From: Granulicoccus phenolivorans DSM 17626 = NBRC 107789 = JCM 15570
GTDB taxonomy: Bacteria > Actinomycetota > Actinomycetes > Propionibacteriales > Propionibacteriaceae
Assembly (NCBI RefSeq): GCF_000423085.1
Contig: NZ_AUHH01000021.1
Coordinates: forward strand, 1-64,000
Direction: 5' to 3'
Length of the DNA stretch: 64,000 nucleotides
Below the pieces are notes generated by a model that was given only the letters and a program-made list of their open reading frames with translations, had not been told where the DNA came from and searched no databases. Below are positions 16,205 to 23,578 of this stretch, one piece after another. The stretch's first letter is position 1. Every line of letters starts with the position of its first letter. A program made the position numbers and the translations under genes.

Positions 16205-16969
16205 CTACCTCGGTGCGATGGTGGGAGTGGTCGTGACGTGCACGTACATTCCGACCGATCCGCCGAAAACGCCCGAGAACGTGAAGAGCCGATCAGCGCT
16301 CTCCAGGGGCAGCTTTTTCAGCGGGCGGAGGCCAGGGTCGGTCCACCCCTTGCCGGTGTCCAGATCACCCCAGAACCAGATCTTCGTCGGTCCGTCGACG
16401 CCCGACCCCCAGCCCAACTGGACACCGACCTGACCATAGGCCTGGACGGTGGCCTTGAAGGGGACGCCGGTCAGCTTGCCGACGGAGAGGAGTTCCTGGG
16501 CCTTGAGACTGGTGTGCGGGGGCACCGTGATCGTGTCTTCACCGGCGTAGGTGACGGTCTCGGTGTGACCTGATTTGTAGCCGCCCTCGAAGCTGACCTC
16601 GGCAGACGTCGACAACTCTCCCTCCCCGATGAGCGGCAGTCCGACAGTGACTTTCCCTCCGGCGGTCAGCTTCAGCCCGCTGCGAACGTCCCACTCGTAG
16701 GTGTCGGTGATCTGCTTGGAGTAACTGATCTGGTGCGTGATCGTCGCGTCCGCCGCATTGTCGAATTCTGCCTCGGACAAGACCGTCGGGGTCTTGGTCA
16801 AATGCCCGGCGAAATCGTCATAGTCAATTTCGATGAGGTGCAGGGCGACTTTCGAGGTGTCCCAGTCGTAGATCGTAGAGCCGTCGAGCGAGGGGTGCCC
16901 GTCTATTTTGCTGACCCAACGTTTAGCCAGAGCGGCTCGGAGTTGGGCGTTCACATCGATTGCGTCCAT
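16205..16969 (-). CDS. Aerolysin-type (ETX/MTX2) beta-pore-forming protein
   Basis: 254 aa. The segment from FDNAADATITHQISYSKQ (about residue 70) through GLKLTAGGKVTVGLPLIG, LSTSAEVSFEGGYKSGHTET and DTITVPPHTSLKAQEL shows the long amphipathic strands, the Ser/Thr-rich insertion loop and the VPP motif of the Clostridium epsilon toxin/Mtx2 family. Such proteins oligomerise and drive a beta-barrel through membranes. The N-terminal 65 residues would be the receptor-binding part; they are short and not lectin-like. No signal peptide is visible, so the protein is cytoplasmic unless released by lysis or another route. The start ATG follows GAAAGGA. It lies convergent to the interrupted gene, within a cluster of likely defence genes. 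A toxin, or a self-directed pore of an abortive defence, are both possible. Confidence 0.82.
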   Translation of the reverse strand: MDAIDVNAQLRAALAKRWVSKIDGHPSLDGSTIYDWDTSKVALHLIEIDYDDFAGHLTKTPTVLSEAEFDNAADATITHQISYSKQITDTYEWDVRSGLKLTAGGKVTVGLPLIGEGELSTSAEVSFEGGYKSGHTETVTYAGEDTITVPPHTSLKAQELLSVGKLTGVPFKATVQAYGQVGVQLGWGSGVDGPTKIWFWGDLDTGKGWTDPGLRPLKKLPLESADRLFTFSGVFGGSVGMYVHVTTTPTIAPR

Positions 16970-17321
16970 TTACTGGTCCTTTCGACCTCTGTGGCGGGCA
17001 CCTAAAGCACGCACACGTGACGCTATCAGCAGGGTTTCTCCAATCTCCCTGCGCCCCCGATGATTAGCCGATCCCTCGCTCAACGGTCGGATCTCCGTGC
17101 GCCAAAAAGCACCTACCCGACGCTCGCCGCCGCCGCCGAGGTCTCAGCAAAAAAGCGTTCCTGGCATCTCAAAATCAGGGGAATCTATTGACTTTTCTCG
17201 AGAAATTTGCTTCCATTGCGCCGCAAATGGCCTGTGTGTGCCTCGCTCTTCCGCATCCTAGATGCCTTGCATCACATGTCGATGGCGGTTGAGGAGTAGA
17301 CAGTAACGCCGCCGAAACTGA
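16970..17321. other. AT-richer intergenic region, no gene seen
   Basis: The stretch upstream of the pore-forming gene includes runs such as TATTGACTTTTCTCGAG (about 17187) that are AT-rich for this window. It could hold promoters for the - strand gene or the degraded upstream part of the helicase remnant. No open frame resembles a known protein. Confidence 0.4.
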
Positions 17322-17560
17322 CCAGTTTCAAGCGCCGTCGACATGCTCAACGCCCACAACGGCAAGGGGCAGCAGTTCGACTGGGTGTTCGTTGTGGCGA
17401 ATTGGAGGAACGTCACGTCCCGGGCAGCCGCAGTGGACAAGGAGACGCATTGACGAAGGAGCAGCGCGTTCTGCTCGTCATGCTGTCGCGAGCCCGTCAG
17501 GGTCTCATCGTTAGTGGAACGCAGCTGGCGAAGGGCCGTACACGGCTACCCAGAGCCACC
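17322..17560 (+). pseudogene. Remnant of a UvrD/Rep-type helicase C-terminus
   Basis: Two adjacent frames together spell helicase motifs V and VI. VDMLNAHNGKGQQFDWVFVV (17337-17396) corresponds to the TxHxxKGLEFDxVF motif. After a one-base shift near 17400 come LEERHVPGSRSGQGDALT and KEQRVLLVMLSRARQGLIVS (17402-17515), matching the EExRLxYVAxSRAR motif. An in-frame stop at 17319-17321 removes everything upstream, so the ATPase core is gone. Canonical residues have drifted (GKGQQ for SKGLE). It is a decayed piece of a superfamily 1 helicase, such as those found in restriction or defence loci. Confidence 0.75.
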
Positions 17561-17623
17561 GGTGGGCAGGAATCGAGGCACCGTTCGCCCTGCTGGAGCG
17601 GTCGCCCGGCGAGTTCTCTCCGC

Positions 17624-18487
17624 CTAACCCTCGTCCTCGAGTTTGCGCCGGAGCCGCCGCACCTCGGCCTCCGCCTTCGCCAACTCCGCGGCGAGCTGCT
17701 CCCGCTGGGTCGGCGGCGCCGCGGTCTTGGTCCGGGGCACCAACCAGCCAATCCGCTGATAGCCCGTGACGTTCTTGGCGTAGGCGCACGCCCAGCACTC
17801 CCGATCGGGCTCGGGCAGGGGGAACCCGAGATCAAGCATTCGGCGCAGGTGATCACGCCGCGGCCCCTCCTCCGGCCAGGCACGCGGCCCTTCCGCCGCC
17901 CAATAGTCCTCCAACTCCTGACGCATCTCGTCACGGCGCACGGTCGAGACCAGGCGCGGTCCGCCCTCCGGAGTGAAGTCGAGATCCGTCGCGACTCTGC
18001 AGGCGTGTCCACAGGCGAGTTGCACCCGCCAGGAGGCCGACGAGTGCGGCTCGGAGTGCCGGATCACCGCCCAGATCTCGGGGCTCATGTCGTGCTGCGG
18101 TTCCTCGGGATCGGCCGGGAACTCGTGGATCTCGCGTTCGTACCATTCCACGATGTCCTGGTAGGGCCGCACCACCGGGTGTTGACTGCACCAGTATTCG
18201 CCAGCGGGTAGCCGCCGCTCGGTGAAGGGGTCGGTGTCGCCGTGCTGATCGGGGTAGGAGTCCTTGCCGCGGGTGAAGACTTCCCGCACGCAGCCACACT
18301 CCAGCTGAATCTGCCACCGGTAGATATCCTCCGCCTTCGGCACGAAGAGGGGCCAGAACTCGCGCCGATAGCGCTTCTTCAGTGCGGCGACTGCTTTCTC
18401 GAACTCCTTGACTGCCTGGGCACGCGGCTGCGCCCGACCCGGTACGCGGGTGAGCAGGGAGCCCACCGGCTCCGCCGTCGCGTCCAT
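17624..18487 (-). CDS. Cys-rich island protein, paralogue B
   Basis: 287 aa, about two-thirds identical by eye to paralogue A at 11419-12285 over its full length, with the same order of motifs: WQIQLECGCVREVFTRGKDS, WRVQLACGHACRVATDLD, and the C-terminal helix REQLAAELAKAEAEVRRLRR. The Cys cluster near residue 221 is partly lost (FPLPEPDRECWACAYAKN in place of CPCPEPARECWTCAHTKK), so one metal site may be gone. ATG 18487 is chosen because it aligns with the start of paralogue A and follows GGGGATTC; an upstream ATG at 18517 is possible. The family is unrecognised. It is the last intact gene before the comEC junction. Confidence 0.72.
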   Translation of the reverse strand: MDATAEPVGSLLTRVPGRAQPRAQAVKEFEKAVAALKKRYRREFWPLFVPKAEDIYRWQIQLECGCVREVFTRGKDSYPDQHGDTDPFTERRLPAGEYWCSQHPVVRPYQDIVEWYEREIHEFPADPEEPQHDMSPEIWAVIRHSEPHSSASWRVQLACGHACRVATDLDFTPEGGPRLVSTVRRDEMRQELEDYWAAEGPRAWPEEGPRRDHLRRMLDLGFPLPEPDRECWACAYAKNVTGYQRIGWLVPRTKTAAPPTQREQLAAELAKAEAEVRRLRRKLEDEG

Positions 18488-18827
18488 GAATCCCCGTCCC
18501 CCGTCGTAGAACAGCATCTGTGCCTGGCTGTTGAGCGGTGTCCGCCTCCGCCCCGGCCTCGTCGGTGGGCACGGCCCGCCGCCCCACTCAGCCTACGTCG
18601 GAGCGGTTCCGGCAGCGGCCGTCGCCGGGCAGGAGCGAAGTCGCGCTGAACCGAGCCACGCCCGGAAGCCGGCGTATTGAGGGCTCGTCGGTGATCGTGG
18701 GAAGATGAGAGTGACCGGCCCGGGTCGTTGGCTCGACCTAGTCGCGGCCATTCGGACCAGCACCGCCCCCGGCGTAACCGGGCTGTGCGCATGTGGAACG
18801 ACTGGGCGAAACATGCCTAGGCAGTCT
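18488..18827. other. Island end region, no gene seen
   Basis: No frame here resembles a known protein. A short - strand frame starting at 18850 (LAGQVLTDCLGMFRPV) runs from the junction inward and is probably not coding. If the island is a site-specific element, its attachment-site arms would lie here. Confidence 0.4.
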
Positions 18828-18873
18828 GTTAGCACCTGCCCAGCTAACACTCATCCTTGTTTGCAACGGTGTC
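18828..18873. other. Recombination junction between island and comEC, with hairpin
   Basis: Homology to ComEC stops after the Ser-Gly codons at 18874-18879. The foreign side starts GAGACACCGTTGCAAACAAG on the comEC strand. Within 26 bases of the break lies GTTAGC (18828-18833) / GCTAAC (18843-18848), an inverted repeat with a 9-base loop. Subterminal hairpins occur at ends of some mobile elements, but no transposase or integrase is encoded nearby. Confidence 0.6.
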
Positions 18874-19686
18874 TCCACTGACGGCGGTCAGGTGGGTCAA
18901 TCCGGTGGTCCGGAAGTCCTCGGTGAGTTCGGGTTGCATCCGGGAGGTATCACCCAGCACGAGGGCAGGTAGGAGCGCCCGCGGCTCTTCGGCGGCTTCA
19001 CTGACCGAGGCCCGCAGCCCGGAGCGCACGCGTTCCACCAGCCGCAGTCCCGCGTTCGGCTCGGCGAGCGTACGCACCGGGCCGTTCAAGGTCAGGATCG
19101 CAGCCTCGGGTACGCCCGGGTCCGGCACCCGGAGGCGGCCACGGACCTCCAGCGTGGTGCCGACGCGGGCGTCCAACACCCCGTCGAGGTAGTCGCCGGA
19201 GCCACGCACCACGACCTGCTGCCGGACCAGGTCCCGCATCCCGCGCCCGCTCACCTCGCGGGCCTCGCCGGTCAGCACCGCAGAATCGGCGAATCGGCCG
19301 GAGCGCCGCTGGGGATCGGTCAGCACCGTGAGTTCCAGGTTCACCACTGCCTGGTCCTCGGCGAGGTGGCGCAGCGAGGAGGAGGTGACCAGGTCGCTGC
19401 GCAGGCCGCCGATCGCTGCGCTCACCGCAAGGGTCAGCGCCACCGCCGCGAGCAGCCAACTGCGCCGCAGCCGGGCGAGCAGCAGGACCGGCAGTGCCGC
19501 CGCGCCGACCCCCAGCACAGCCCCCGGTACGCCGCTGGTCGCCACCCACATCCCGGCCCAGGCCGCGACGGCCAGCGGCACCAGGCGCAGATCCACGCGG
19601 CGGCGGGTTGAGTCCGACGCCCCGGCCGCATCGTCCGGGGATGTCCCGGCCGGGCGCTCAGGACCCGCGGGGTCAGACCGTGACAT
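18844..19686 (-). pseudogene. comEC: comEC, N-terminal fragment (DNA-uptake channel), truncated
   Basis: 280 codons remain of a gene that is normally 700-800. The N-terminus has hydrophobic segments (LVPLAVAAWAGMWVATS, LLAAVALTLAVSAAIGG), then the DUF4131/OB domain. It ends at LVLGDTSRMQPELTEDFRTT and LTHLTAVSG, where every ComEC continues AN/TN into the competence domain; here it runs into DTVANKDEC and stops. The channel and the beta-lactamase-like domain are missing, so DNA import by this copy is impossible. ATG 19684-19686 overlaps the comEA stop, the usual comEA-comEC coupling. The expected downstream neighbours holA and rpsT are also absent from this side. Confidence 0.9.
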
Positions 19687-20629
19687 GCGGTGCGAGTTCG
19701 GCAAAGGTCTTGGCGCCGATTCCCGGCACCTCCTGAAGCTCCTCGATCCGGGTGAACCTGCCGTGTTCCTTGCGCCAGGCCAGGATCTTCTCCGCCGTCT
19801 TCGGCCCGATCCCGGGAAGCGACTCCAGTTGGGCCTGGGTCGCATTGTTCAGGTTGAGTTTCTGGCCCGGCCCGGGCGTACCGCTGCCACCCCCGCCCCC
19901 GCCGCTGCCGCCCCCACCGCTCCCGGCGCCGTCGCCCTCGGGCTGGCGTACCTGCCCACCCGGCGTGGCGGCCGAGCCGATCACGACCTGCTGCCCATCG
20001 CTGACCGGCTGGGCCAGGTTCAACTCCCCCGGGCGAGCATCGCCGGTCAATCCGCCGGCGGCCTCGATGGCATCGATGACCCGGGCCCCGGAAGTGAGCC
20101 GGACCACCCCGGGTTGTTTCACCGCGCCGACCACATGCACCGTGATCTGCTGCGGACTCGGTGTGGCGCTGGCACTCACCGCGGGAGCGGCCGACTCGGT
20201 CACCACGGCGGCGGCCGCCGGGACGGGAACCGGCTTCGCCCGCAGGACCAGATAGAGCGAAAGCACCAGGGCAATCGCGGCGATCACGCCCAGCACCATC
20301 AGATGCCGCCGCTCGAAGCCCCACCCGCGCAGCCGGTCTACGACCCCGCCGGCCCGGACCTGAGCCTGCGGTTCGCTACCCGAAGCCGGTTCCGGCCCCG
20401 CTGCGGCGCCCTCGGCCGCGGGATGCTCGGTGACCACCGTGTGTTCGGTGCTCAGCTGGTTCCGGCCGCCCGGCCGCTGGTGCGGGGGCACGATCCGGGT
20501 CGGGATATCGGCAGGATCCGGCAGCGACCGCTCGACGTCCGGCAAGGGGTCCGGACCCGACGGGGTCGCAATCAGCTCAAGCCGCTCGCGGACATAATCC
20601 GACAGCGGCCCGTGGGTGGCACGAGACAT
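19673..20629 (-). CDS. comEA: Competence protein ComEA (DNA receptor)
   Basis: Membrane-anchored DNA-binding protein of natural transformation (318 aa). A long disordered N-terminus precedes one membrane segment (HLMVLGVIAAIALVLSLYLV, about residues 109-129), then an SLBB domain (ITVHVVGAVKQPGVVRLTSG). A Gly/Ser linker leads to paired helix-hairpin-helix motifs with LESLPGIGPKTAEKILAWR and LQEVPGIGAKTFAELAPHV at the C-terminus. ATG 20629 is chosen over an upstream start because it begins MSRATHGPLS; the site is weak. It is intact although its operon partner comEC is broken. Confidence 0.93.
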   Translation of the reverse strand: MSRATHGPLSDYVRERLELIATPSGPDPLPDVERSLPDPADIPTRIVPPHQRPGGRNQLSTEHTVVTEHPAAEGAAAGPEPASGSEPQAQVRAGGVVDRLRGWGFERRHLMVLGVIAAIALVLSLYLVLRAKPVPVPAAAAVVTESAAPAVSASATPSPQQITVHVVGAVKQPGVVRLTSGARVIDAIEAAGGLTGDARPGELNLAQPVSDGQQVVIGSAATPGGQVRQPEGDGAGSGGGGSGGGGGGSGTPGPGQKLNLNNATQAQLESLPGIGPKTAEKILAWRKEHGRFTRIEELQEVPGIGAKTFAELAPHVTV

Positions 20630-20732
20630 GCTCGAAGGATGGCCACGCGGCACGAAACCGTGCGGTCGGTCCAACTACCTGTGGACAACTCCTGCGACGA
20701 CATCAGGTTGTGGACAAGGTCGCCGTCCGGGC

Positions 20733-21335
20733 TCAATCCCGCGGGAAGCTCACCCGGCAGCCATCGGCAACGAACGGCTCCAGCGCGACCTCTGTCCCGG
20801 TCTTGGCGCTCATCGCGCCACGATGAATGCCGCACACGATCTCCCGATCCGCGCGCGCCGCCCCGAGGACCGGGCACCGGGTCAGCAGCAGCGACCCGTC
20901 CTCGTTCTCCCGCGGGGCGAACCCCAACTGTGCCAACCACGGCAGCAGCGCACTCGAACCGGCCGAGCCCCACTCCGCCCCGGCCTCGAAGGCCGCCGCC
21001 GCCGGATCCGGCGCAGTCCGACGCAGATAGGCCGCCAGGATCGCGATCAACTGCCGATATTCGGCCAGCCCGGGAGCTCCGACCTCCCCCACCAACCGAT
21101 AGCTCAGCGCCGGCCGCCCGCGGCCCTGCGGATCGGTCGGGGCAACCTCGACCAGCCCCTCGGCAACGAGTGCATCCAGATGCTCCCGCACGGTATTGGG
21201 GTGCTGTCCGCTCGCGGCGGCGATCTCCTTGACCTTCATCGCCGTCCCCTGCTCGGTCAGACAGGCCAGCACGCCGGCGCGGGCCGAGGACAGGCGTACG
21301 CTCGGGTCAGCAGCCGGGGACGGACCAAGAGTCAT
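20733..21335 (-). CDS. HTH regulator with C-terminal Cys cluster (SufR-like)
   Basis: 200 aa. The N-terminal winged helix (VKEIAAASGQHPNTVREHLD, about residues 35-55) is of the ArsR/DeoR-type used by SufR. The C-terminal part has CPVLGAARADREIVCGIHRG and a last Cys in DGCRVSF, similar to the Cys cluster that holds an Fe-S cluster in SufR-type repressors. No suf genes are adjacent, so its targets are unknown. The start is set by a leaderless promoter: TACAAT ends six bases before the A of ATG. Confidence 0.8.
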   Translation of the reverse strand: MTLGPSPAADPSVRLSSARAGVLACLTEQGTAMKVKEIAAASGQHPNTVREHLDALVAEGLVEVAPTDPQGRGRPALSYRLVGEVGAPGLAEYRQLIAILAAYLRRTAPDPAAAAFEAGAEWGSAGSSALLPWLAQLGFAPRENEDGSLLLTRCPVLGAARADREIVCGIHRGAMSAKTGTEVALEPFVADGCRVSFPRD

Positions 21336-21347
21336 AGTCCGATTGTA
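21335..21347 (-). promoter_or_regulatory. Leaderless -10 element for the SufR-like regulator
   Basis: On the - strand TACAAT (21342-21347) is followed by six bases and ATG, so transcription should start on the A of the start codon. There is no ribosome-binding site, as expected for leaderless actinobacterial mRNAs. Confidence 0.6.
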
Positions 21348-21722
21348 GGTCGGCGGCGCGCCCCGGCCCGTGCCCGAAGGTTGCCTGTGGGCAACCTCTC
21401 GGCCCGGTCGGAGCCGCCCGCACACCAATTGGTCAACGAACCGGGAGGACGGCTGTCCCCCAACCCCGCGACCGCTGGGCGGGCCCCGGACCGTTGTGGC
21501 CGACCCGACCGGGCTCTAGATTTATGGGGCACAGCCGTTCACCGGTCCCCTCGCACACCAGGACCGCAAAGACCCGCCGGCCCCACTCCGGCGCCTCCCG
21601 AGCCCACCGCGACTCATTCGCCGCTGCCCATCGGCACGGCCCTCAACCACCCCGCCAGGGACTTGTCCCTGATTGGCTGCTGCCCGATCCCGGGCCGGCC
21701 GACCACGATGCATGGAGGAAAT

Positions 21723-22064
21723 ATGTCGAACTACCAGCCCGCCGAGCCCGGCGCGTACGATCAGCAGCCCTACGCCGGCCAGGCCTACGGCACCGGACAA
21801 CTGCAGGAACACCCGCAGGCCCAGACCACCTTCATCCTGGGCATCGTCGGCATCTTCGTCGGCATCTGCGCGTTCATCGCCTGGTACCTGGGCGGCAAGG
21901 CCAAGAAGGAGATCGCCGCCGGGGCCCCCTACCAGTGGGGCGGCAACCTCAAGACCGGCTACCTGCTGGGCAAGATCTTCAGCATCATCTACATCATCGG
22001 CCTCGTGCTGTACATCATCATTCTCGTGGCCGCCGGAATCCTCGCCGCCTCCTCCGGCAGGTGA
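21723..22064 (+). CDS. Small DUF4190-like membrane protein
   Basis: 113 aa. A Pro/Tyr/Gln-rich cytoplasmic start (QPAEPGAYDQQPYAGQAYG) of about 35 residues is followed by two membrane segments: TFILGIVGIFVGICAFIAWY and IIYIIGLVLYIIILVAAGIL. A short loop with GGKAKKEIAAG lies between them. Such proteins are common in actinobacteria, and no activity is established. The start is fixed by GGAGGAAATATG. It is convergent with the next small membrane protein. Confidence 0.85.
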   Translation: MSNYQPAEPGAYDQQPYAGQAYGTGQLQEHPQAQTTFILGIVGIFVGICAFIAWYLGGKAKKEIAAGAPYQWGGNLKTGYLLGKIFSIIYIIGLVLYIIILVAAGILAASSGR

Positions 22065-22075
22065 GCGAGCCCCGA

Positions 22076-22339
22076 TCACTGATCCGGTGACCGGCCCCAG
22101 GGATCGGAGCCCTGCGGGCCGGAGAAGCCGTCCTGCGGACCCACGGGCGCGGAAGTCCCGTGCGGGGGTACTGCCCCCTGCGGCCGGGCGATTCCGGCCC
22201 GGCCACCATGGGGGACCGACGGCGGCGCCTGGCGATTCCGGTGGCGCCGCAGCACCAGCGCAGTGATCCCCACGCCCACGATGCCGACAAGGACCAGCAG
22301 GAGCAGGATCACCAGGATCTCTGCGGCACCTATCGGCAT
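22076..22339 (-). CDS. Small single-span membrane protein
   Basis: 87 aa with one N-terminal membrane helix (ILVILLLLVLVGIVGVGITA) and a basic then Pro/Gly-rich cytoplasmic tail. GGAGGAACC precedes the ATG. No family is recognised. It lies downstream of the MarR gene in the same direction, 34 bases away, so it may share its transcript. Confidence 0.75.
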   Translation of the reverse strand: MPIGAAEILVILLLLVLVGIVGVGITALVLRRHRNRQAPPSVPHGGRAGIARPQGAVPPHGTSAPVGPQDGFSGPQGSDPWGRSPDQ

Positions 22340-22373
22340 GGTTCCTCCTGGGTCGGGTCGGACGCCGCGGACT

Positions 22374-22805
22374 CTACCGGTACGGATCGGTGATTTCGCG
22401 CAGCGAGAGCATCGCCCGGCGCAGTTCGGCCATCAACGGCTCCCCCAGCTGCTCGGTCCACTCGGCTTCGATCGCGCGTTCGGTGGCCCGCGCCAGCGGG
22501 CCCGGGCCGAGCCACGCCTGAGCCGTCAGCCGGACCAGCCGGGCCCGCCCGTCGGTCGGGTCCGGCACCCGCTCCACCCACCCGGCCGTTTCCAGGCGGT
22601 CGATCAGCGCGGTCGCGGTCTGCTTGGTGATCTGGGCCGCCTCGGCCAGTTCCGACAGCCGCGTACCCTCGGGATTGATCCGGGCCATCACCCGAGCCTG
22701 GGCCAGCGTGATGTCATAGCCGGCGTCCTGGATCGCGGTCACGATCCGATTTTCGGCCGATCGCTGGGCGATGTACATCAGCACCAGGATGGACGGTTCA
22801 CTCAT
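22374..22805 (-). CDS. MarR family transcriptional regulator
   Basis: 143 aa, the family's normal length. The winged helix shows TRLSELAEAAQITKQTATAL and the wing WVERVPDPTDGRARLVRLT. MarR proteins are dimeric repressors released by small phenolic or toxic ligands. GGGAGG precedes the ATG. It is divergent from the 226-aa MDMPI-like gene, and the 15-bp palindrome between them is its likely operator. Confidence 0.9.
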   Translation of the reverse strand: MSEPSILVLMYIAQRSAENRIVTAIQDAGYDITLAQARVMARINPEGTRLSELAEAAQITKQTATALIDRLETAGWVERVPDPTDGRARLVRLTAQAWLGPGPLARATERAIEAEWTEQLGEPLMAELRRAMLSLREITDPYR

Positions 22806-22838
22806 GGGTGCCTCCCTCTTGCAGATAGTACCAAAAAC

Positions 22839-22853
22839 GAACTAAAATGGTTC
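22839..22853. promoter_or_regulatory. Probable MarR operator
   Basis: GAAC-TAAAATG-GTTC lies in the 86 bases between the MarR gene and its divergent neighbour. It overlaps the likely core promoter: on the - strand TACTAT lies about 10 bases downstream of it. Binding here would repress both genes. Confidence 0.5.
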
Positions 22854-22891
22854 GCACATCGAACTACTTGCTCATGAGATCCGAGGTCGTC

Positions 22892-23572
22892 ATGCCTGAG
22901 CCCACCCCGTCGATGTCCGGTCTGGCCCTGTCCCGACCCAGCGATGATGCAATCTGGAGCGCCGTCTCCGCACTTCGCCTGGCCACCGCCGATCTGCTCG
23001 AGACCCTCACCGAGGCCGAGCTGGCGACGCCCTCGCTGTGTGCCGGCTGGCGGGTACGCGATGTCGCCGCCCACGTCAGCCTGCAGGGGCTCGGCCTGCG
23101 CGACTTCCTGACCCTGGCGGTCAAGTACTACCGCGGCGGCGGGACCAACACCCTGATCCGGCGTTCGGCCCAGTTGAAGGCCGCGCAGGTTCCGTTGCCG
23201 CAGATCCTTGCCGAACTGCGCGCCCTCGCCGCGACACGGCGTCCGAACTTCGGGCTGTCCGCGATGGAAGCGTTGACCGACATCCTGGCCCACAGTCAGG
23301 ACATCGCCCTCCCCCTGGGCCGTACGCTGGCCGTCGAGCCCCGCGTCGCGGCGTGGGCGGCCACCGGGTCGTGGCTGTTTCGTCGCCGGGACCGGTTCGG
23401 GGTCGTCGGCGCGCCCCCGCTGACCGGCGTCACCCTGACCGCGACCGATGTCGATTGGTCGATGGGTGACGGCCCGGTGGTCCGCGGACCGATGCTCGCG
23501 CTGTTCATGGTCGTGGTCGGGCGTACCGCGACTCTCGCCCAACTCGACGGCGTCCCGGTCCAGCCGGTCTGA
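22892..23572 (+). CDS. Maleylpyruvate isomerase N-terminal (MDMPI) domain protein, TIGR03083-like
   Basis: 226 aa with the DinB-like four-helix core typical of actinobacterial MDMPI-type proteins: LETLTEAELATPSLCAGWRV then RDVAAHV near residue 55. The second His region is LTDILAHSQDIALPLG near residue 135. Members with complete His ligands are metal-dependent mycothiol S-transferases; here candidate ligands are H in VAAHVS and in LAHSQD. ATG 22892 is preferred because GAGG lies five bases upstream; two earlier ATG codons lack a site. Divergence from MarR suggests induction by a toxic electrophile. Confidence 0.75.
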   Translation: MPEPTPSMSGLALSRPSDDAIWSAVSALRLATADLLETLTEAELATPSLCAGWRVRDVAAHVSLQGLGLRDFLTLAVKYYRGGGTNTLIRRSAQLKAAQVPLPQILAELRALAATRRPNFGLSAMEALTDILAHSQDIALPLGRTLAVEPRVAAWAATGSWLFRRRDRFGVVGAPPLTGVTLTATDVDWSMGDGPVVRGPMLALFMVVVGRTATLAQLDGVPVQPV

Positions 23573-23578
23573 CCCGGA

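Noticed and set aside
17561..18211. Continuation of the + strand frame that holds the helicase scrap
   Set aside because: After about codon 50 it is only the antisense of paralogue B.
19880..19925. G/C-rich low-complexity run
   Set aside because: It is the Gly/Ser linker coding sequence of ComEA, not an independent repeat element.
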